A DNA stretch of 44,343 nucleotides from Alicyclobacillus sendaiensis NBRC 100866 (GTDB lineage Bacteria; Bacillota; Bacilli; Alicyclobacillales; Alicyclobacillaceae), in assembly GCF_001552675.1 (NCBI RefSeq), contig NZ_BCRQ01000019.1:1-44343 (forward strand), read 5' to 3'. Below, in pieces: positions 42,437 to 44,343 of this stretch (positions are counted from its first letter, which is position 1; each line of letters opens with the position of its first letter). The notes under the pieces are model-generated. The model saw nothing but the letters and a program-made list of their open reading frames with translations, was not told the origin of the DNA and did no database searches. Position numbers and translations under genes: made by a program.

Positions 42437-42465
42437 ATTATAGAAGATCCGTTAGCTGCTTTCAA
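42437..42465 (-). promoter_or_regulatory. Sigma-A promoter of the SDR gene
   Basis: On the minus strand TTGAAA (42465-42460), 17 bases, TATAAT (42442-42437). Confidence 0.8.
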
Positions 42466-42504
42466 AAAGGCAGTCTCAGATGTGCCTTCTCCTCGTGTCA
42501 ACGC

Positions 42505-42533
42505 TTGCACCCTCGAAGCGCATGTGACATACA
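42505..42533 (+). promoter_or_regulatory. Promoter of the holin-like gene
   Basis: TTGCAC (42505-42510), 17 bases, CATACA (42528-42533), with TG one base before the -10. Confidence 0.5.
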
Positions 42534-42561
42534 CGAGAACATGCAAAGGGGGTGAAGCGCA

Positions 42562-42924
42562 ATGAAGGTCTGGAATGCGTTGATCCAACTGGTTCAGACC
42601 AAGCGGCTAAGTACACTCATCATCGGCTTGTTGGCGTCAGCCAAGCTCATCACGGATGCACTCGGCCTTCCTTTCATCACGGATCCTGAAATCAACGCCA
42701 TCGCCAACGCGGTGGCGTCCGTCGTCACCGTGATCGCCATCTTCATGACGCACAGCAAAGCGGCGTCTGGGGCGTCGGGTTCGGCATCAAGCGGCGGAGG
42801 AGCGGGCGGCGGATCGAGCGGTTCGGCGGCGGATTCCGCGGCGAGCACCGCCACCGAGGCCGCTCGTCCTACTCAGTCGCCCCAACAGGCGTCCGATGGA
42901 TTCGCGCGTCCCCCGGGAGCGTGA
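42562..42924 (+). CDS. Holin-like small membrane protein with low-complexity tail
   Basis: The 120-residue protein has two hydrophobic stretches (LSTLIIGLLASAKLITDALG and IANAVASVVTVIAIFMT) separated by a short polar loop, resembling phage holin-type proteins. The last 50 residues are almost only Gly, Ala, Ser and Thr. ATG 42562 has AAAGGGGGTGAAG upstream. No phage genes are near, so it is either a stray holin relative or an unrelated host protein. Confidence 0.62.
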   Translation: MKVWNALIQLVQTKRLSTLIIGLLASAKLITDALGLPFITDPEINAIANAVASVVTVIAIFMTHSKAASGASGSASSGGGAGGGSSGSAADSAASTATEAARPTQSPQQASDGFARPPGA

Positions 42925-42988
42925 CGTGCACTGCGCGGCGCGCGTCTGGTAGAATCGAAGGGCATCGCTAGGCCTGGAGGAATGCGAA

Positions 42989-43432
42989 ATGCCAGAGCGC
43001 GTCGTCACCACGCTTGAAGTCCGTTGGGGTGAGTGCGATCCGGCCGGAATCGTGTATCACCCGTCGTACATCGACTGGTTTTCGATTGCCCGGATGCACT
43101 TTCTGAAAGAAAACGGCATCCGTTACATGAACGATTTTCACGATCGCGGCGTCACGGTTGTCGTGACGGACGTCGGTTGCCACTACCGAAAGGCACTGCG
43201 CGCTGAGGACGTGGTGCGCGTGACGGCGGGCCTCGTCGAGATGACTCGAGCGCGGCTTGCGTTCCGCTATGAGGTCACCGATGCGCAGGGCGAGTTGTGC
43301 GCATGGGGCGAGACTCGCCACGCGTTTGTCGATCGCGACACGTTGCGCCCGGTGAATCTCGCGAAGTTTGCGCCAGAGCTCTGGAGGCGCTTGGCGGCGC
43401 TGCCTGTGATGCCGACGGATTCGCTGGCGTGA
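42989..43432 (+). CDS. Hot-dog-fold acyl-CoA thioesterase (4HBT/YbgC-like)
   Basis: The 147-residue protein contains the 4-hydroxybenzoyl-CoA thioesterase motif RWGECDPAGIVYHPSYIDWF, with the catalytic aspartate in CDPAG, and later VGCHYRKALRAEDVV. It would hydrolyse an acyl-CoA or aryl-CoA thioester; substrate unknown. ATG 42989 has GGAGGAATG upstream. An extended -10 (TGGTAGAAT, 42947-42955) may serve as promoter. Confidence 0.9.
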   Translation: MPERVVTTLEVRWGECDPAGIVYHPSYIDWFSIARMHFLKENGIRYMNDFHDRGVTVVVTDVGCHYRKALRAEDVVRVTAGLVEMTRARLAFRYEVTDAQGELCAWGETRHAFVDRDTLRPVNLAKFAPELWRRLAALPVMPTDSLA

Positions 43433-43442
43433 CCGCAAGACA

Positions 43443-43479
43443 AGGGGTGCGGGATCCCCATCCGGATTTCCGCACCCCT
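43443..43479. terminator. Hairpin between convergent thioesterase and heme-oxygenase-fold genes
   Basis: AGGGGTGCGG (43443-43452) pairs perfectly with CCGCACCCCT (43470-43479). T-tracts are weak on both sides, so termination is inferred mainly from position. Confidence 0.55.
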
Positions 43480-43506
43480 GCTTCGTGTCACGTGTTTTGT
43501 CCCCGC

Positions 43507-44232
43507 TCACAGGGACATCATTTCATCGTGTAACTCTTCATACATCCTCGCCTCCGAGAGCGCGATGTATCGCCCTGTCTCGTACATGTCGGCGAGATCG
43601 CGCGGAGACGTGAAGGTCTCGAGGATTTGTTTGCAGAGCTGATAATGGCGCGGCTCGTGCTCGTCGGCGTGAACCTCCCAGAAAAGCGTGTTTACAGCTC
43701 CGCGCCGTTGGTAATGGGGATGGCGAAACCCTTCGCCAATGCGAGCCATCACTTGACCGGCGAATAGTTCGGATCCGAGTCCGACCGCGGCCATGGCCTT
43801 GAGCGGCGTGGCCTGTCGAAAGAATTGAATGAACGTCTCGATGGCCGTCTCCACGGCCTTCGACATCGGCACGTGCGGGATGCCGTGTTCGTCCAACTTC
43901 GCGTCGGGTGCGACGGTGCGCAGAAAGGTGAGGTAAAGCTTTTCGTGTGCCCGGCCCGGTTCGCCTCGGCCAGCCTCGTCCCAGAGGTTGTCTGCGATAG
44001 GCACCCACCAAGCGTCGATAGGTGGCATGGCGGCAATGGCAGCGCCGAGCACGCGCGGGAAATGACGGCTGTAGTAGCCATATTGGAGGGCGAAGTGCCG
44101 AAGCTGATCTTCCCGATATCCGCCGCTGCAAAGGGTCTTGAGAAACCGCCCTTCGAAGAAATGATGTTGGACGAGTTCAAGCATCGCCTTCTCCACGTCC
44201 GCGTAACAAGAAAATTCGAGTTGTGTCGTCAC
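43507..44232 (-). CDS. Heme-oxygenase-fold protein (TenA/PqqC/CADD-like)
   Basis: The 241-residue helical protein has the pattern of iron-containing redox enzymes: HHFFEGRFLKTL, a YGYYSRHFPRVLGAA segment, DNLWDEAGRGE...H as one metal-ligand set and NTLFWEVHADEHEPRH as the other. Relatives include PqqC and CADD, the self-sacrificing p-aminobenzoate synthase of chlamydiae. GTG 44232 has AAGGAGG six bases upstream; the longer frame to 44277 lacks a ribosome site. No PQQ or folate genes are adjacent, so the reaction is unknown. Confidence 0.82.
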   Translation of the reverse strand: MTTQLEFSCYADVEKAMLELVQHHFFEGRFLKTLCSGGYREDQLRHFALQYGYYSRHFPRVLGAAIAAMPPIDAWWVPIADNLWDEAGRGEPGRAHEKLYLTFLRTVAPDAKLDEHGIPHVPMSKAVETAIETFIQFFRQATPLKAMAAVGLGSELFAGQVMARIGEGFRHPHYQRRGAVNTLFWEVHADEHEPRHYQLCKQILETFTSPRDLADMYETGRYIALSEARMYEELHDEMMSL

Positions 44233-44299
44233 CAGGGTCCTCCTTCTCGCGGTTGCCATCCGGTGCGGCGCCGCCATGGCGGCGCGTGCGACGCGTCGA

Positions 44300-44329
44300 T
44301 AGCATACGAGAATCGCCGCGGCGCGATCA
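44300..44329 (-). promoter_or_regulatory. Possible promoter of the heme-oxygenase-fold gene
   Basis: On the minus strand TTGATC (44329-44324), 18 bases, TATGCT (44305-44300). Confidence 0.5.
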
Positions 44330-44343
44330 ACTCCTGCGATGGA

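Overview
The window reads as chromosome from a high-GC, spore-forming, probably acidophilic Firmicute, most likely Alicyclobacillus or a close relative. This is inferred from strong GGAGG-type ribosome sites with many GTG and TTG starts, an alpha/beta-type small acid-soluble spore protein, a single-subunit SpeD, Bacillus-style sigma-A promoters, an M-box riboswitch and a secreted G1 (eqolisin) acid peptidase. No phage, insertion sequence, CRISPR array or rRNA was recognised. Almost every gap has a readable promoter or terminator.

Layout. (1) 18-9579: one branched-chain amino acid operon, ilvE-ilvD-ilvB-ilvN-ilvC-leuB-leuC-leuD, with a consensus promoter, a closing terminator and no leuA. (2) 9.6-17.3 kb: a divergent FolC-like ligase with an MntP-type exporter, citrate synthase, a spore protein, a CBS-domain protein and a MacA/MacB-like three-gene transporter. 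(3) 17.4-22.7 kb: a small unknown protein, a GT4 glycosyltransferase, a rhomboid protease, speD behind a structured leader, a PepSY-like secreted protein, four tRNAs (Ala, Phe, Gly, Cys), a Nudix hydrolase and PhhB. (4) 22.7-29.9 kb: a probable sugar-use cluster (sugar isomerase/epimerase, two aldo/keto reductases, sodium:solute symporter with a small membrane partner, ThuA-like protein) plus an orphan arsB. (5) 30.1-35.8 kb: G1 peptidase, cold-shock protein, DUF1540 protein, a CPBP protease-like membrane protein fused to a GrpB-like domain, a DUF1003 protein, tRNA-Leu and an XRE-DUF1232 regulator. (6) 35.9-39.7 kb: two Nramp-related transporters. The second lies behind a complete M-box magnesium riboswitch with terminator and antiterminator, and is flanked by an overlapping upstream ORF and a 59-residue single-membrane-span protein. 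(7) 40-44.3 kb: uracil permease, lipoprotein, SDR, holin-like protein, thioesterase and a heme-oxygenase-fold protein.

The most notable module is the magnesium locus at 37.4-39.5 kb. Riboswitch type, transporter motif changes (DNDAGG for DPGN, APWM for MPHN) and operon layout all point to a magnesium-repressed importer of the Nramp-related magnesium transporter class with unstudied small-protein partners. Next are the CPBP-GrpB fusion followed by DUF1003, and two long structured leaders without a recognised Rfam identity, before speD and before the sodium:solute symporter. All family calls come from reading motifs; no database search was run.
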